A DNA stretch of 64,000 nt, from NCBI GenBank assembly GCA_046349435.1, contig JAXMCI010000040.1:1-64000 (forward strand), given 5' to 3'. The position numbers and the translations under genes are program-made. Below the pieces are notes generated by a model. The model saw nothing but the letters and a program-made list of their open reading frames with translations, was not told the DNA's origin and searched no databases. This stretch comes from JAXMCI01 sp046349435 (lineage in GTDB: Bacteria > Pseudomonadota > Alphaproteobacteria > Dongiales > Dongiaceae). Every line of letters begins with the position of its first letter. Within the stretch, counting starts at the first letter, position 1. Of the stretch, positions 61,669-64,000 are shown one piece after another.

Positions 61669-62544
61669 CTATTCCATCGCCTCCTCGTTGGCGCGCCGGC
61701 GCACGGCGAAGAGCGGCACGATGAGCAGCAGCGAGACGAGGAACAGCATGACCGACACGGCCGAGGCGATCCCGGGCAGGCTGATCTGGCCGAAGATGTA
61801 GAGCTCCAGCACCATGGTCGAGTTGCCGGGGCCGCCGCGGGCGCCGCCGATGATGTAGATGTAGGCGAAGACCGAGGACAGCATGGTGATGATGCTGACC
61901 ACCACGTAGAACTCGATCACCACCTTCATCTGCGGGATGATGACGTAGCGGGCGCGCTGCCACCAGTTGGCGCCCTCGATCCGCGCCGCCTCGAGCAGCG
62001 ACTCGTCGAGCGCCAGCAGCCGGGCGAGGAAGAGGATGATGCCGAGCGCCGATTCGCGCCAGATGATCATCATCATCACGGTGGTGAGCGTGACGTCCGA
62101 CGAGCCGATCCAGTCGAGCGCCAGGAAGTCGGCGCCGATCCAGCGCAGGAACTCGTTGACCGGCCCGCTGAACGGGAACATCCGCTTCATCACCGCGGCG
62201 ATGATCGGGATCGCCAGGATGTAGGGGACGAAGAGCAGCACGCGGTAGGCCTTCCAGCCGCGGATCCGCTCGTAGAGCACGATCGAGACGACCAGCGACC
62301 AGACGACCATCGCCGGCACGGCGAGCAGCAAATAGAGATTGTGGCCGACGGTCTCCCAGAAGAGCGGCTGGTTGAGGACCAGGCGGTAGTTGCGCCAGCC
62401 GATCCACGGCCCGTCGATGCCGCGGACCATCTTGAAGCTGAACTCGAAGATGCGGACCAGCGGATAGCCGAAGACGAAGGCGAGCAGCAGCACCAGCGGC
62501 AGGACGTAGAGATAGGGCGTCAGCCTGGTGGATTGCTGCGGCAT
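61669..62544 (-). CDS. Carbohydrate ABC transporter permease (MalF/UgpA-like)
   Basis: A 291-residue permease: PYLYVLPLVLLLAFVFGYPLVRIFEFSF opening span, and the EAA loop SLLEAARIEGANWWQRARYVIIPQM. The repeat B copy upstream separates it from the binding protein gene, though all are on the same strand. Confidence 0.92.
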   Translation of the reverse strand: MPQQSTRLTPYLYVLPLVLLLAFVFGYPLVRIFEFSFKMVRGIDGPWIGWRNYRLVLNQPLFWETVGHNLYLLLAVPAMVVWSLVVSIVLYERIRGWKAYRVLLFVPYILAIPIIAAVMKRMFPFSGPVNEFLRWIGADFLALDWIGSSDVTLTTVMMMIIWRESALGIILFLARLLALDESLLEAARIEGANWWQRARYVIIPQMKVVIEFYVVVSIITMLSSVFAYIYIIGGARGGPGNSTMVLELYIFGQISLPGIASAVSVMLFLVSLLLIVPLFAVRRRANEEAME

Positions 62545-62569
62545 CGCCGGGCGGTCCTGGTGCTTCAGA

Positions 62570-62690
62570 TCCCTCCCTCTCCCGCCGGCGGGAGAGGGCC
62601 GGGGTGAGGGTGCCGCGACCGCACCACCCTCACCCTCCCGTCGCTGGCGCGACGGGTCCCTCCCTCTCCCGCTGGCGCGGGAGAGGGCTC
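62570..62690 (+). repeat. Dispersed repeat, family B, copy 3
   Basis: Same build as the copy at 29122, also between a sugar binding-protein gene and its permease. Confidence 0.85.
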
Positions 62691-62695
62691 GATCG

Positions 62696-64000
62696 TCAGC
62701 CGAGATCGGCCGCCCACTTCTGGAAGCTCTCCAGCATGTCGGGGTTGAAGTCCCGCCACTGCTTGGCGACGTCGGCGGCGAGGTCGCCCGCCTGCGCGCC
62801 GGTCATCTTGCCCGACACCACCTGCTGGGCGGCCGGCAGCAGCGCCTGGTCGTAGAACTGCTTCGGCGTCAGGTTGGAGATGTAGGGGATGTTGGCGGAC
62901 TGGCCGAACTGCTGCCACATCCCCTTCACCACCGGGTCCTGGATGACGCTGGTGTCGAAGGCGGTGTTGGCCGGGATCCAGCTGGTCATCTCCCATTGCG
63001 CCTTCAGCCGCTCGGGCGTCTGCAGGTACTCGAGGAAGGCGGCGGCCGCCTTGGGATCCTTGGCATCCTTGGAGATGCCGAGCCCCTGGGTGTCGAGGAT
63101 CGGGATGCCCGCCATCTTCCCCTTGCCGTAGACCGGCATGACCATGACGCCGACGCGGCCCTTGGTCGCCTTGCTGTCGGCCGGCACGCGGGCGCCGATC
63201 GAGAGGCCCATGGCGAGCTTGCCGGCGACGACCAGGTCGATGCCGGGATAGAGCTCGAGCGAGGACATGTCGGGATTGAGGAAGCCCGCCTTGCGCAGCT
63301 CCTCCAGCTTGACCCAGTGCTCGTGGTACTTGGGGTCGCGGAAGTCGCGCTTGCCGGTGAAGAGGTCGACCGCCTCGCCGGTGCTGTCGATGTTCTGCGC
63401 CAGCGCGTGGCCGAAGTACCACTCGCCCCAGTAGCCGTCCTGGATGCCGCCGCCGACCGGGTGGATGTCCTTCGACTTCAGCTTCTCGCAGGCGGTGAGG
63501 AACTCCTCCCAGGTCTTCGGCGGGACGTCGGCGTTGAGGCCGGCCTTGTCGAAGAGGTCCTTGTTGTACAGCCAGATCATCGGCAGGGGGTACCAGCCCA
63601 TCCGCCAGATGTGGCCGTCATAGTGGCTGAGCAGGGTCGGCTGCGAGTTCTTCAGCGTGGTCGCGTCGATCAGCCCGTCGAGCGGCTTCATGTAGCCGAG
63701 CCAGACGCTCTCCATGTGGTAGATGCCGTTCCAGAAATACTGGATGTCCGGCGCCTTGCCGGCGGCCGCCGCCGTCTGGAACTGCGACATCACCACCGCG
63801 GTGTCCTGCAGCATGGTCTTGACCGTCGCCGCCTTGTACTTGGCGACCGAGTCGTCGACGAACTTCTGCAGCCCGGGCAGCTCCTGCTCGCCCCACCACC
63901 ACATGTTGAGGGTCGGCGTGTCGGCGGCCGCACCGCGCGGCAGCATGCCGCGCGCCGCGGCGGCGGCGCCGAGCCCCGCCGAGAGCACCACGAAGTCGCG
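62696..64000 (-). CDS. Extracellular sugar-binding protein, partial
   Basis: The 5' end lies beyond the window; 434 codons are visible. The first visible residues (RDFVVLSAGLGAAAAARG) look like the end of a Tat signal. The mature part has LNMWWWGEQELPGLQKFVDDS, GKAPDIQYFWNGIYHMES, WYPLPMIWLYNKDLFDKAGL and a typical SBP_bac_1 layout. It feeds the two permeases downstream. No ATPase of the MalK type is in the window. Confidence 0.9.
   Translation of the reverse strand, partial: RDFVVLSAGLGAAAAARGMLPRGAAADTPTLNMWWWGEQELPGLQKFVDDSVAKYKAATVKTMLQDTAVVMSQFQTAAAAGKAPDIQYFWNGIYHMESVWLGYMKPLDGLIDATTLKNSQPTLLSHYDGHIWRMGWYPLPMIWLYNKDLFDKAGLNADVPPKTWEEFLTACEKLKSKDIHPVGGGIQDGYWGEWYFGHALAQNIDSTGEAVDLFTGKRDFRDPKYHEHWVKLEELRKAGFLNPDMSSLELYPGIDLVVAGKLAMGLSIGARVPADSKATKGRVGVMVMPVYGKGKMAGIPILDTQGLGISKDAKDPKAAAAFLEYLQTPERLKAQWEMTSWIPANTAFDTSVIQDPVVKGMWQQFGQSANIPYISNLTPKQFYDQALLPAAQQVVSGKMTGAQAGDLAADVAKQWRDFNPDMLESFQKWAADLG

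Overview
The window is a GC-rich (roughly 70%), densely coding bacterial chromosome segment. Ribosomal and housekeeping genes (rplU-rpmA-obgE-proB-proA-nadD-rsfS), many ABC uptake systems with Tat-type or Sec signal peptides, a CCA-encoding tRNA-Ser(CGA) and two families of dispersed palindromic intergenic repeats all suggest an alphaproteobacterium, probably of the Rhodospirillales or a neighbouring order. That placement is inference; no 16S gene is present.

Layout. 1-688: C-terminus of a membrane protein. 695-5135: a polar amino-acid ABC operon (minus strand) divergent from a LacI-family regulator; a palindromic operator sits in the shared promoter region, and the regulator's 3' end carries an apparent 508-bp insertion bounded by 29-bp direct repeats. 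5186-7704: an AraC-type regulator and a DUF1254/DUF1214 exported protein. 8022-8408: a degenerate HTH gene and tRNA-Ser. 8621-11737: an acyltransferase and a copper amine oxidase; the oxidase is bracketed by imperfect repeats. 12000-18835: an isochorismatase-type hydrolase, a PotD/A/B/C-like polyamine-type ABC transporter, an FAD oxidoreductase and a BetI-like TetR regulator, together resembling an amine uptake and oxidation locus with the divergent amine oxidase. 18987-21402: two alpha/beta hydrolases. 21531-27085: the rplU-to-rsfS housekeeping block, in which a palindromic repeat has landed in the 3' end of obgE and removed its stop codon. 27201-31531: a sugar ABC transporter and an MFS exporter. 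31490-32725: a class II Fic protein.

32889-39343 is a seven-gene operon for corrinoid/folate methyl transfer (DUF1638 protein, small 'virulence factor' family protein, two MetF-like reductases, a MetV-like Fe-S protein, a methyltetrahydrofolate methyltransferase and a RamA-like corrinoid reactivator). It lacks any substrate methyltransferase or corrinoid carrier protein in this window. 39753-43018 holds a small exported sulfite-oxidase-fold protein and a 909-residue hybrid histidine kinase that ends in an IclR-type ligand-binding domain, an unusual fusion. 42999-48810 is a branched-chain-amino-acid-type ABC operon led by a 3-hydroxyacyl-CoA dehydrogenase. 49026-49814 is a TacA/TacT-like toxin-antitoxin pair. 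50676-54152 encodes a 1158-residue multi-domain Fe-S/flavin oxidoreductase.

55031-59596 is an RNA-repair operon: Hen1 and Pnkp, preceded by a DUF7831-like protein and a broken SEC-C protein, behind a good sigma70-type promoter and a leader hairpin. Pnkp carries a one-base frameshift in a G/C run. 59832-64000 is a sugar ABC operon (binding protein, two permeases, aldose 1-epimerase) without its ATPase; it runs off the window end.

Recurrent themes are repeat elements altering gene ends (obgE, the methyltransferase, the corrinoid reactivator), insertions leaving direct repeats, and several single-base homopolymer indels (near 5003, 56311, 59430 and 59550) that could be real decay or sequencing error.
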